Shown: positions 51,501-57,850 of the stretch, piece after piece
How positions within the stretch are numbered: the stretch's first letter is position 1
Layout of the letters: each line of letters begins with the position of its first letter
Source: Solenopsis invicta
Lineage: Eukaryota; Arthropoda; Insecta; Hymenoptera; Formicidae
Reading direction: 5' to 3'
Length of the DNA stretch: 64,000 nucleotides
NCBI RefSeq assembly: GCF_016802725.1
Contig: NC_052669.1
Location: 26,069,770-26,133,769 of the forward strand
Notes under the pieces: model-generated
Databases searched by the model: none
Told to the model about the DNA's origin: nothing
Seen by the model: the letters and a program-made list of their open reading frames with translations, nothing else
Position numbers and translations under genes: made by a program

Positions 51501-51603
51501 TCTGGTGGGTCTAGCTCGATAAGGATTCTAAAATTGCAGTCAAGTCATTTATTCCACTGTATAACTCAACATGTAAAACAATTCGACATGTACTTACACT
51601 CAT
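33505..51603 (-). CDS. Sec16: Sec16, COPII / ER-exit-site scaffold protein
   Basis: Sec16 is a peripheral ER protein that organises ER exit sites and binds COPII subunits through its central conserved domain (an ACE1 helical fold). Seventeen coding exons on the minus strand join without a phase conflict: 51603-51598, 51527-48001, 47896-47811, 47015-46805, 46698-46573, 45527-45421, 44979-44829, 44759-44621, 44548-44284, 44124-43955, 43873-43289, 43171-42740, 39308-39063, 38733-38349, 37616-37537, 35288-35202, 33585-33505. The sum is 6,684 nt, or 2,227 residues. Residues 1-1177 are disordered: Q/P-rich, then NDPSGQE repeats, then Arg/Asp/Tyr-rich. About 1320-1800 is the conserved central domain (LVHVHPSYPADGERAKVDIF; NEGLWGHALFLASKLDKRTH). 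The C-terminal part has SGSWFGGLFSKLAP, IVWDPVAKKWMN, RANYVDIMNP and LSRWSSTSSLSREV, all matching animal Sec16. The 882-bp exon at 41932-41051 is an alternative end. Confidence 0.95.
35202..35288 (-). CDS. Sec16: Sec16 exon: LSRWSSTSSLSREV
   Basis: The acceptor is ggcatatag and the donor is AACAAG|GTAATC. The frame fixed by the previous exon reads LSRWSSTSSLSREVQSYTMR and DPRLLQRNK. This matches the SSMSSLSREVSQHF block near the C-terminus of vertebrate SEC16A. The ORF visible in another frame here is a shadow. Confidence 0.92.
35289..37536 (-). other. Sec16 intron
   Basis: A 2.2-kb AT-rich intron. The adjacent introns 33586-35201 and 37617-38348 are similar. Nothing with coding character beyond the listed exons was seen. 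Confidence 0.6.
37537..37616 (-). CDS. Sec16: Sec16 exon: Pro-rich C-terminal linker
   Basis: The acceptor is atcacgatag and the donor is ACGCCA|GTAAGT. It encodes NDPTAPVDFLTPAATPPSGN and VAENTP. It is 80 bp, entering phase 1 and leaving phase 0. Similarity is low, but GC content, phase and splice sites agree. Confidence 0.85.
38349..38733 (-). CDS. Sec16: Sec16 exon: IVWDPVAKKWMN ... RANYVDIMNP
   Basis: The acceptor is ttgtattccag and the donor is CACCAA|GTAAGC. It begins IVWDPVAKKWMNKDEDGDS and contains RNMRANYVDIMNPAG and SSPQMFIPAPS. It corresponds to the conserved IVWDEKKNQWVN...ARYVDVLNP...FVPTP block of vertebrate SEC16. It leaves in phase 1. Confidence 0.95.
39063..39308 (-). CDS. 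Sec16: Sec16 exon: PPQPTISM ... WFGGLFSKLAP
   Basis: The acceptor is attttatttcag and the donor is CCAACG|GTAAGA. It encodes PPQPTISMTPSTGKQYDPLE and SSGSWFGGLFSKLAPKPKNQ, ending MILPDDSNPT. Human SEC16A has a matching GSGWFGWLWG...LPDD block. It is 246 bp, phase 0 in and out. Confidence 0.95.
39309..41050 (-). other. Sec16 intron / 3' UTR of alternative exon
   Basis: The part nearest 41050 would be the short 3' UTR of the alternative terminal exon, with a short CA run at 41034-41049 directly after its stop. The rest is AT-rich. A search for a small exon able to bridge phase 2 to phase 0 between 41055 and 39308 found none. Confidence 0.5.
40824..40833 (-). promoter_or_regulatory. overlapping poly(A) signals for the alternative Sec16 3' end
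   Basis: Two overlapping AATAAA hexamers on the minus strand (40833-40828 and 40829-40824) lie about 220 bases after the stop of the 882-bp exon. This is the spacing expected for a short 3' UTR. Confidence 0.45.
41051..41932 (-). CDS. Sec16: candidate alternative 3'-terminal exon of Sec16
   Basis: The frame opens exactly at an acceptor (gcacaccaatag), with the TAG of the acceptor as in-frame stop. It runs 293 codons to TAA at 41053-41051, with no ATG near its beginning, so it needs splicing from upstream. It is phase-compatible with exon 12. The peptide includes TPTPEVSNCRLTSD, NIFNFEGSPDAFGINSLRR, KVMRVAPHIRRKDVICDTVD and ends PTECDKKYNL. A GTAAGC overlapping the stop would leave phase 2, but the next Sec16 exon starts in phase 0. 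A read-through splice therefore breaks the frame, and a terminal exon is the simpler reading. Two AATAAA signals follow about 220 bases downstream. I recognise no domain. Confidence 0.65.
   Translation of the reverse strand, partial: TEREDKTPTPEVSNCRLTSDNIFNFEGSPDAFGINSLRRRNVSVKSNPCIGSTFNDNTPGNVSSFFNFSGSNLDVKNQNSRRGYPKLTMSYPKILPNKIHTKDIKKPRRVDPIFLKPPCSQPPVFLKCKVKKKNPSENKEEITPDRPDEENLSASSQTTDLDIQFSKLKLESLLAPDLSSEVKESHIAFNSEAQTLKQYCNFEEKKVMRVAPHIRRKDVICDTVDAWSYDSTGQNISESSRYKPLIFGGTYPIDLPLRFRNNNCLIDDTSTKDGTSLTYDIDMPTECDKKYNL
41999..42552. mobile_element. non-autonomous element in a Sec16 intron (copy A)
   Basis: It starts near agtgtttactcaaattttgt and ends cttggcagtaaacaccct, with inverted ends (gtgtttact / agtaaacac). 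The interior shares words in the same order with the element at 47090-47775: gaaataaatttat, gtttcttaatcat/gtttctcaatcat, tcttctattgttac and tttgcgagttac/tttgcaagtcac. Confidence 0.7.
42740..43171 (-). CDS. Sec16: Sec16 exon 12: Gln-rich linker
   Basis: The acceptor is attttgttgtag and the donor is TACGAG|GTATAT. It encodes EQTVEDETFGSRTLIENQ, then Gln/Tyr/Asn-rich sequence (QYQQPQQQDYWNQQSYYQN) to DKWNYE. It is phase 0 at its end. It can join either the 882-bp alternative exon at 41932 or the exon at 39308, both of which start in phase 0. Confidence 0.93.
43289..43873 (-). CDS. Sec16: Sec16 exon 11: ACE1 C-terminal helices
   Basis: The acceptor is tttttcattag and the donor is AATCAG|GTAATT. 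It encodes CVADPRWDDWRPHLAMIISN, ITTLGDTLFARGDIHAAHFC and further helices to LNKLAEIVGKNQ. It is 585 bp and phase 0 at both ends. This is the WRPHLA...LGDxL...AHFCYL region shared by animal and yeast Sec16. Confidence 0.96.
43955..44124 (-). CDS. Sec16: Sec16 exon 10: ACE1 core
   Basis: The acceptor is atctgttacag and the donor is GTTACG|GTATGA. It encodes EYAMNEGLWGHALFLASKLD and TRFANSLPPHDPLQTLYQLH, ending SGRVPAIVT. These are the strongest Sec16 signatures in the window. Confidence 0.96.
44214..44276. mobile_element. collapsed copy of the Sec16-intron element (copy B)
   Basis: Only the two ends survive: agtgtttatttaaattttgt and gatagtaaatact, with aaaattccctaaaaatttcag between them. It begins a few bases after the donor of Sec16 exon 9. 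Confidence 0.6.
44284..44548 (-). CDS. Sec16: Sec16 exon 9: conserved central domain
   Basis: The acceptor is aatttgttcag and the donor is ATTAG|GTATAA. It encodes NVVGVDIAGLLLRNKDAYPY, a Ser-rich loop (SQRSVATGSDGS), then EFRDTLLYGRVQEAL. A small transposon remnant starts a few bases after the donor. Confidence 0.94.
44621..44759 (-). CDS. Sec16: Sec16 exon 8: conserved central domain
   Basis: The acceptor is gacttattacag and the donor is AATGGA|GTAAGT. It encodes GVTHKKTIIEYCENKIKKA and SSYILLYELMIMLIQQNG, the first helices of the ACE1-like part. Confidence 0.94.
44829..44979 (-). CDS. Sec16: Sec16 exon 7: conserved central domain
   Basis: The acceptor is gttaaaatag and the donor is ATTAA|GTAAGT. 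It encodes CFSIGSLVHVHPSYPADGE and DIFRVDNLLLHDPIARDL, followed by RLYPGPLI. This is the strand-rich start of the Sec16 central domain. Confidence 0.94.
45421..45527 (-). CDS. Sec16: Sec16 exon 6: entry into conserved domain
   Basis: The acceptor is tttatttcag and the donor is TATG|GTATAA. It encodes ITGDKRTLGDMSLLEDSII and TPTKYSTSHAY, a conserved Sec16 signature just ahead of the LVHVHPSYPADG strand. Confidence 0.92.
45666..46311. mobile_element. hAT-like short element with TAGTATAAA target duplication
   Basis: The ends are inverted (aggtgtgtgaat at the left, attcacacacct at the right). The nine bases tagtataaa occur directly outside both ends (45657-45665 and 46312-46320), as expected of a target-site duplication. 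The interior is rich in tcgaatcgaat words and non-coding. It lies in the intron between Sec16 exons 5 and 6. Confidence 0.65.
46573..46698 (-). CDS. Sec16: Sec16 exon 5
   Basis: The acceptor is tatatatcag and the donor is AATAG|GTGAGA. In the frame set by exon 4 it reads FCPIPNACFHSPNMALYVPH and on to GWAGNLRERSTACHNFNR. Similarity is weak, but both phases and splice sites fit. Confidence 0.8.
46805..47015 (-). CDS. Sec16: Sec16 exon 4
   Basis: The acceptor is atgaatgcag and the donor is GACAG|GTGTGT. It encodes GYSGYDYGAHYGNNYYAYLE through RASVHSGRSSCDD. It includes a Tyr-rich segment with RTNPAAYSEWYHKYY, a motif I associate with insect Sec16 just ahead of the central domain. Confidence 0.92.
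47090..47775. mobile_element. non-autonomous element in a Sec16 intron (copy C)
   Basis: It shares ends and internal word order with the element at 41999-42552 (see there) but carries extra sequence in the middle. It ends within about 35 bases of the exon 3 donor. Confidence 0.7.
47811..47896 (-). CDS. Sec16: Sec16 exon 3
   Basis: The acceptor is atgttctttcag and the donor is AATG|GTACGT. It encodes SSRPSSRSSYNDRDREYYM through DPYYAYN, continuing the Arg/Tyr-rich linker. It is 86 bp, in phase 2 and out phase 1. Confidence 0.88.
48001..51527 (-). CDS. Sec16: Sec16 exon 2: long disordered N-terminal region
   Basis: This single 3,527-bp exon encodes about 1,175 residues. In order it holds a Gln-rich stretch with a poly-Pro run (GGT repeat in DNA, 51239-51262), long Ser/Asn/Gln-rich sequence with many W-containing pieces, five NDPSGQE-type repeats, and a dense Arg/Asp/Glu/Tyr tail. 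The donor after GGAAGAAG is GTATAT. Such disorder before the central domain is usual for Sec16. Confidence 0.94.
51239..51312. repeat. GGT and GCT triplet runs inside Sec16 coding
   Basis: On the coding strand these are CCA/CCT and CAG/CAA runs encoding a poly-Pro tract after a poly-Gln tract. Such runs often vary in length between individuals. Confidence 0.9.
51598..51603 (-). CDS. Sec16: Sec16 exon 1: start codon (Met-Ser)
   Basis: ATGAGT is followed by the donor GTAAGT. The start lies in the context GGCAGCATGA, with A at -3. Joined in phase 0 to AATCCTTATCG..., it gives MSNPYRARPTRSRVDHSAAY. This start is preferred over the internal Met at 51494 because the extension is in frame and properly spliced. 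The 5' UTR of this exon probably begins near 51649, after a TTACAG acceptor. Confidence 0.85.
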
Positions 51604-51649
51604 GCTGCCTGTCGGACGATACAGTCTGATTTACAGCAATCTTTGAGAT
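51598..51649 (-). other. Sec16: Sec16 5' UTR exon with start codon
   Basis: On the minus strand a ttgatttacag acceptor ending at 51650 precedes ATCTCAAAGATTGCTG and then the ATG. This suggests a small exon of 52 bases, mostly untranslated, joined to a further upstream leader exon. Confidence 0.5.
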
Positions 51650-52384
51650 CTGTAAATCAACATTACAAAATTGAGCATATGTGCGTTGATATATCTTCGT
51701 TGGAGAATTAACGGCAAGGAAGGAACGATCCTAGAAGTGTGAAAAATGTTTTTGTTCAATTTTATCGCGTATACGTTTGACGTACATATGTCACGTTTAT
51801 ATGTTTGAAAATTAAAGCATGTTTGACGATTGGAAGTGATTTTTCGCGCTGACGTGGATTTGTAACGACCCGAAGGAAAAAATAATCGTCGAAGCGCAAG
51901 TGCTTATCATTAAGAAAATGCTGATCATTGCGATGCTGACAGTCTTGGCGTACACGGATGTAAATTATAAACGGGTCATTAGCCAGGAGTGTTCGTGGCA
52001 CTGGAAGATTCCCGAAGGCCTCTCAGCGCATCGCGTCCTCGCGAGCCAAAGAAAAGGAGAATGAGAGCGTGAAGGACGCCACAAAAGTGATCGTGTGCGA
52101 TAAGACGATTCGTAAACTCGCTTGGCGAGCGGGGAAAGGGCCTCTCGGCCTTTTGGCCGCGATAAGAAGGCCCGCCAACCGAAGAATGTCGAGCTCGACG
52201 ACGCGGAGGCGCTCGATTTAACGTAATTATGTAACGATGGACGTGGCAGGGTGCCTTGCCGGCTGCGGCGGTCCGGGAAGCGCGGCGGAATCACGAGCTC
52301 CGGACGAACAGCTGTGAGAGGAGACGGGAGACGGCGCTCGATGGCGCGGGGAGAGCCGACGTTTCACATACGCATTCCGCTTAC

Positions 52385-52503
52385 CTGAAGCTATCGTCGC
52401 TCGCGTTGTCGTCTCCACGCGTTCGGTATGCGCATTATTGGCCGCTGCCGTCGCCACCCAGCCACTTTCACGGTTCTTTCTTACAGCGGAACGAACGTTG
52501 TCG

Positions 52504-52535
<32 letters not shown>

Positions 52536-52700
52536 CTCGTCCTCGTCGTCGGTCGTCGACGTCGATGGCCGCACGCGAACACGATCTCACGAGTACTTGG
52601 ACATTTCGACGTACGCGAGAGTGAGACAAAGAAAAAGAGGGAGAAAGAGAGAGAGAGAGAGAAAGAGCGCGCGCAAGAGAGAGAGGCAGACACGACTCGG
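52385..52700 (-). other. candidate Sec16 leader exon
   Basis: A good donor (GCTTCAG|GTAAGC, exon end at 52385) lies in CpG-rich sequence upstream of the Sec16 start on the minus strand. It is preceded by a GAC-triplet run. It could be the first, non-coding Sec16 exon. The upstream limit given here is arbitrary. Confidence 0.35.
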
Positions 52701-53729
52701 AGCAGTCGGAGCTCGGACCTCGGAGTACGTCACAAATCCTTTCTCTCCCCGCTTTCCGTGACGACTTTCCACGCGAGCGGAACCGCGACGAACGTCAAAG
52801 CCAGTCTGCACTCTGCACTTGTACTCAAAACCTCAAAACCCGAGACCGGAAGCCGAGCCGAGCGCCACCACACCGCCACCGATCACGATCGCACGCGCGC
52901 ACGCGTGCGCGATTCAAACGTGGCGTTTCAGCGATTTTTACCTAATTTACAGTAGTTTATACCGTTAGTTTAAATCGATTGATATCGCTTCGAGTTTAGT
53001 GTTATAAGAAAAGTTTAGCGTTATAAGAAAAAGGCCGGCGTGGCACCTCTCAGGTTCCTCTCTGGTGTAGACTATACATTTGTTATGTCTCCCTTTACAC
53101 CGATTCATCATAAAATAATTTAGGTTAGGTTAAATTTTTAAATCCACATAAAGTTCACATAAGTGGATAATCGGTTGTGCATCCTTCCCCATTTTTATCA
53201 GCAGAATCTCAAAAGTTTTTCGCACAGCCCTGGCGAACGTTGGCTATGACACGCGCACGCGGATCACGTCACACCCAATATCCAATTATCTTTTCGCGAT
53301 GCATTCGCCGATTCCCGCGTTCACCGCGACTACCGCGAGACACTCGACGTCTGATGGTAAAACCGTAGAACGTACTTTTGTCGGCCGTTCGTCTCCGTTC
53401 GTCTGCTCGACGGATAAGCGCGATCGTTCCTCGAGTGTCCTCGAGCGATCGGCGCGCGGATCGACCGGATTGACTGACGTGGTGAGTCGAGAGTGGATGG
53501 TGGATGCGCGGCGGCCACATCGGCGAGTGTCGGCCGTCGGGTGTCAGTGTCGGTGACCAGTGCCAACGGTGCCAACCAGTGCCGGATTGCCACTACTGCC
53601 AGTCAAGTTACATCAAGTTACGTGCAAATGGTATGCGGACGTTGAAATCGTGGAGTGGTGCGACGACGATTGTGCGACTAATATCTTCTCGGTCGTTTCA
53701 CACGGGATCGTTGAACAGATCTCGATAGA
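52386..53729. promoter_or_regulatory. divergent promoter region between Sec16 and Sec22
   Basis: This is GC- and CpG-rich sequence between the Sec16 leader (minus) and the Sec22 start (plus). It contains a GTC triplet array, a GA run at about 52640-52690 and many CGCG pieces. No TATA box stands out, consistent with a housekeeping CpG-type promoter. Both genes serve ER-Golgi transport, so joint control is plausible. Confidence 0.5.
52497..52550. repeat. (GTC)n triplet array in the divergent promoter
   Basis: Nine perfect GTC units, then interrupted GTC/CTC triplets. It lies within the probable Sec16 leader region. Confidence 0.9.
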
Positions 53730-53804
53730 ATGGTTCTGTTCACGATAATCGCGAGAGTGGCGGATGGTCTGCCGTTGGCGGCCACCATGCAAGACAACGA
53801 GCAG
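53730..53804 (+). CDS. Sec22: Sec22 exon 1
   Basis: It encodes MVLFTIIARVADGLPLAATM and QDNEQ, the first longin strands. The donor CAG|GTTAGA is slightly unusual but fits the phase-0 junction to exon 2. Confidence 0.95.
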
Positions 53805-56506
53805 GTTAGAAATATGCTATGAAGTGAAACGTCACCTCACTTTCAAGCATCGTACTTTGCTTCTGCAATTAACTCGATACGTCGACGGAAGTCATTATTG
53901 AAGATATGGGAGAGGGGATCTTGAAATTTATTTCCTCAAGTTTGGGTTTTCAAAGCAAACCGAAAATTAGATTGACAATCTCGTTTAATATTTTAATATA
54001 TTTTAATATATTTTAATATATTTTAATATTTTAATATATTTTATTAGATAATATATGAGTTTGTCATGTTCTGTTTTGTGTTGCAGGATGGTAAGAATAT
54101 TGTGGAGTATCAGAATCAAGCAAAGATGCTGTTCAGAAAGTTAGGCCCTCAATCTCCGACAAGGTGTACCCTTGAAACTGGACCATATCTTTTCCAGTAA
54201 GTGACGTTGGCAAATTTTTTTCCCTTATTTTATTTAAGAGCTGTAACTAGGTAGTGGCACAGGCTTAGGGTCCAGGACGAAGAAGAGTCCTAAAATGTAA
54301 TTGACTAAAAAATTGTCAGATATATTTTCAAATTTAAAATTTCATCACTGTGTGGTGTGTGTATTTTTAAGTCTTTACTATTAAAAAATTGGCTATCAAT
54401 TTTTGTATCATTTGATGTCTGATATACATTAAATGTTATCAATATGCGTTTAGGTCTTTCATTTCTTACAGTTAATTTCAGGTAAAATTCATGTACAAAA
54501 AGTTTTTTGTCGATGATCGCAAAAATTGCAAAATATACAAATATATTCATTTGTAGTGCCAAATATTATGTTAATGGGCATTATTTAAGTCCTATACACG
54601 ATACCAGCATGTCTTCAGTTATAAAAACATAGAATTTCATCAATTTCAAATTTAAGTAACTTTTGTCTGGGATTGTATAGCCAGAACATCTTTAACCAAT
54701 TGAAACAAAGAATTTTTTACAAATTGACTAATCAAAAAATGCTTTGAAGCATTTGTAGCGTTGATTGTAACCTAAGTTTGAAACCACCAATGAGATACTT
54801 ATTAAAGACCGATGATCTTACTGGAATTTGTGTAATTATAAAAATGATCTGCTTTACTCTGCACAGTAATTTTAAGTTTCAAACCACATTATGAGAAAAA
54901 TATGAAAGAGGAGAAATATAAACAAAACAGTTTTAGAAAGTTACAAACATGTAAAATGATGTAATATTATCAATAATATACTCGCTATTGTTTTAATTAT
55001 GCAATTTACAAAAGAAAATTGTGCTAATTTTACTTTTATCTTTCAAAAAACGTGCCAATGTCAGTCAAGTAGTTAAAAGATCATAAAATAAAACTTTGTT
55101 CAAGACACAGAAAAAGCTAGATATGATTCTGATTTTATTACAACAGTTTTATATTATACTTTGTTTGCAGCTATTTAATCGAAAATGAGGTGTGTTATCT
55201 GGTATTGTGCGAAAGAAATTACAGTACACGCATAGCTTACAGTTATCTGGAAGACATAGCGCAAGAATTTCATGCTCAGTATGGTAAACGTGTAAATACA
55301 GTGACCAGGCCTTATACTTTTATTGAATTTGGTACGCCATAGATAATTATGAACATTAATGCTGTTGAATGTATTGCATCATATTGATATCATTCATTTC
55401 TTAGATACATACATTCAGAAAGCCAAGAAGATTTTCACAGACAGTAGATCTCGGAGGAATTTGAACACGCTTAACACCCAGTTGCAAGATGTGCAAAGAA
55501 TCATGGTACAAAATATTGACGATGTTTTACAAAGGGGGACTGTACTCTCAGGTATAAAATCATTTTGTTTACCTAAGGAAGTATCATTGAAAAATAAAAA
55601 AGCTTTGATCTATTTACAAATTAAATAATATAGAATATTATTTAAAGAAAAACTGATATGTTAAAATTTCAAACTAATTAACCATGTAATTTCTAAGAAA
55701 ATAAAAGCTTAAGTTAGAATTTTATACATGGCATCTTAAGACAGATGCATATACTCATTACTTTTTAAAATGCTTCGATATATCTACAAATTATATAAAC
55801 AGAGCAAATTTTTTTGAATTGTAAATAATTCAATTTCTTTCATCATGTAGTTTCTTCATATATAAGTGATAAAAGTATATCTATGAATGAAAGATTTTTG
55901 ATGAAGAAAATATAATGAAATATAACAACAAATTTGGTAACACTATTGGAAAATAATTTCAAAAAATTGTTACAAAGAGTTATGAATTAAAAACTAAACT
56001 GTGGGATTTTAGGTGAAAATAAGTATTGAAATATACAATAATATGCATTGAAACGTCGCAATTAACTGTTTAATTGTACAGTATAATATTTTTAATGGTA
56101 AAATTAAGAATATGCATTAGCAGTATGTGACGTCTTATTAACGATTAATTATTAAAAAATATTTCATTAATTTTGTTTTATGCAGTTAAAATCAATAATG
56201 ATCTCATGGAATCCAAACACATTCTAAAATTCCAACAATTATTATGTACTTAATAATATAAGTCAGTTTTTGCTGAGATCTGTATCGATTATACTTCCTT
56301 AAAGCGCCAGAAACGTAAATATCTATGTATACTAATCATATTAATTGTATCTTGCAGAATTGGATACAAAGACACAAAATTTATCCATGCTGTCGCAGAA
56401 GTATAAAAAAGATGCGAGACATCTAAACAGTAAATCAATGTATGTGAAAGCTGTTGCTGGTCTTGTTGCATTTTTGGTCTTCCTTTTATATTTCTTTATT
56501 CTTTAG
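53730..56506 (+). CDS. Sec22: Sec22, ER-Golgi R-SNARE (longin family)
   Basis: This vesicle R-SNARE acts in fusion between ER and Golgi membranes, anchored by a C-terminal segment. Coding exons are 53730-53804, 54087-54196, 55171-55331, 55405-55551 and 56358-56506. All phases close to 213 residues; vertebrate Sec22b is 215. Residues 1 to about 120 are the longin domain (MVLFTIIARVADGLPLAATM; YLVLCERNYSTRIAYSYLED; TRPYTFIEFD). About 132-190 is the SNARE motif (NTLNTQLQDVQRIMVQNIDD), with Arg159 in LQRG at the ionic zero layer. About 193-213 is the membrane anchor (VAGLVAFLVFLLYFFIL). The start has A at -3 and G at +4. AATAAA at 56822 is a candidate poly(A) signal. Confidence 0.98.
54087..54196 (+). 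CDS. Sec22: Sec22 exon 2
   Basis: The acceptor is tttgtgttgcag and the donor is TTCCA|GTAAGT. It encodes DGKNIVEYQNQAKMLFRKLG and ends ETGPYLF plus two bases. It is the middle of the longin domain. Confidence 0.96.
54197..55170 (+). other. Sec22 intron 2
   Basis: AT-rich, 974 bp. The preceding intron carries five copies of a ttttaatata unit at about 53990-54045. Intron 4 (55552-56357) is likewise AT-rich, with nothing notable. Confidence 0.6.
55171..55331 (+). CDS. Sec22: Sec22 exon 3
   Basis: The acceptor is actttgtttgcag and the donor is TTTG|GTACGC. It encodes YLIENEVCYLVLCERNYST through TRPYTFIEF, the end of the longin domain. Confidence 0.96.
55405..55551 (+). CDS. Sec22: Sec22 exon 4: SNARE motif
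   Basis: The acceptor is tcatttcttag and the donor is CTCAG|GTATAA. It encodes TYIQKAKKIFTDSRSRRNLN and the SNARE helix through DDVLQRGTVLS, with the zero-layer Arg. The intron before it is only 73 bp. Confidence 0.96.
56358..56506 (+). CDS. Sec22: Sec22 exon 5: SNARE end and membrane anchor
   Basis: The acceptor is tgtatcttgcag. It encodes ELDTKTQNLSMLSQKYKKDA, RHLNSKSMYVKAV and the hydrophobic anchor ending YFFIL before TAG at 56504-56506. Confidence 0.97.
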
Positions 56507-56821
56507 TTAAATAACACGAGTAGAAAAACTTCAATGATACACATCAAAGATATTCCATTTTTAAGAATAGATAGAATATTTTCGTTCATCTCGCGCCAAT
56601 TGTGGATTATTCATGATTCCAACATCCGTTTATGTTTATAGAAGAGAAAAATTAAAATTTTATGTACAAGATAAAAATTGCACAAAAACAATTATATTCA
56701 TGTATTCAAACTGGTCTATGTAAAAATTATGTTTATAAAAAATAGTATATAATTATATAACAAAATATTTACGATTTTTTAGTGGTATTCAATAACAAAA
56801 ATTACATTATTGTTATGTAGA

Positions 56822-56827
56822 AATAAA
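56822..56827 (+). promoter_or_regulatory. candidate Sec22 poly(A) signal
   Basis: AATAAA lies 316 bases after the Sec22 stop and is followed by a T-rich stretch. Further AATAAA hexamers occur near 57005 and 57040. Confidence 0.4.
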
Positions 56828-57261
56828 AATATATACAATTTTTATTACATTATTTCTGTTGAGTTGTTCTAGTAATCTTACGTAAAGGATCTAGTAATCT
56901 CTCAAAAAAATGTATGTATATTGTATAATACAAAATGTATGAACACTTTTTTAATATATGTAGCAAATATTTGTGTAATCTATTTCCGTAGTTTGTTTAT
57001 GGTAAAAAATAAATTGCCTTTAAATTACTGACTGGAAGGAAATAAATTTTTCAAATGAGATGTTATGAACTTTTATTACTGATAAAACTAGAGATTATTG
57101 TATTTATCATTTCTACATTTTTAAATTGCGTAGTTTGATTCTTTGTGAAATCCCGAGTTAAAATATAGGTTTAAGAAAAAATATTTATTAATAATGTATA
57201 TATTATTTTGAGGTTGTATTTTTGGGTGATACGCAGATATACATATATCTATATATCTACT

Positions 57262-57267
<6 letters not shown>

Positions 57268-57312
<45 letters not shown>
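57268..57312. repeat. (AT)n array
   Basis: About 22 TA units in the 3' intergenic region of Sec22 and ZNHIT6. Confidence 0.95.
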
Positions 57313-57316
<4 letters not shown>

Positions 57317-57394
57317 TGTGTGTATATATACATATATCAGTAGAAAAAGAACCAATTAAAGAAAAAAATATATTATATAAATGGCTATATGTCA

Positions 57395-57531
57395 TTAACC
57401 CTTTTAATACTGTTGGCACTTGAAATAAGAAGCTCATTTTGGTCTGTGGGCGCGCATATGCGCTCAGAGTAAGAATTACTATTTTTATTCCAGCTATGTA
57501 GGGTACTATTCCGTATTACCGAAAAGGTTAA
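57395..57531. mobile_element. small TTAA-flanked element, 137 bp
   Basis: It begins ttaacccttttaatac and ends accgaaaaggttaa, an inverted pair bounded by TTAA at each side, the target of piggyBac-type elements. It lies between the convergent Sec22 and ZNHIT6 3' ends. Confidence 0.55.
57484..57489 (-). promoter_or_regulatory. candidate ZNHIT6 poly(A) signal
   Basis: AATAAA on the minus strand, 150 bases past the stop. It lies inside the small TTAA-flanked element at 57395-57531, so that element may supply the signal. Confidence 0.35.
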
Positions 57532-57638
57532 TGCCACTATATTTGTATGTATTTCATCTGTATTAAAATTATAATGGTGATGTATTTACAATAAAAATAT
57601 CTATATAAGTAAACATTTATAATAATGAACATAAATTT

Positions 57639-57850
57639 TCACATTTTTATTAACTCTTCATAATTTGGTATATCAAGCGACTGTTTCTTCCTTTTTAATT
57701 TATTGTCTGTTTTTTCATCATCAGAACCAGAAAAATCATTGAAAAAATAATTTACTGACTTATCTTTTTTGTTCTTATTAGATCTATTATCATCATTGTA
57801 TCTTTTCCTCGTTTCTCGACTTGTACACTCTGTGTCACTCGTTTCTTCAT
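57639..57850 (-). CDS. ZNHIT6: ZNHIT6 exon 7: acidic/basic tail
   Basis: The acceptor is tattatctag. It encodes DEETSDTECTSRETRKRYND, a Lys-rich and Asp-rich tail, and ends PNYEELIKM before TGA at 57641-57639. Confidence 0.94.

Noticed and set aside
52227..52955. Several long frames on both strands near the Sec16/Sec22 promoter
   Set aside because: They translate the GTC array and GA runs (poly-Val, poly-Ser, poly-Asp, Arg-Glu repeats) and lack homology or splice logic.
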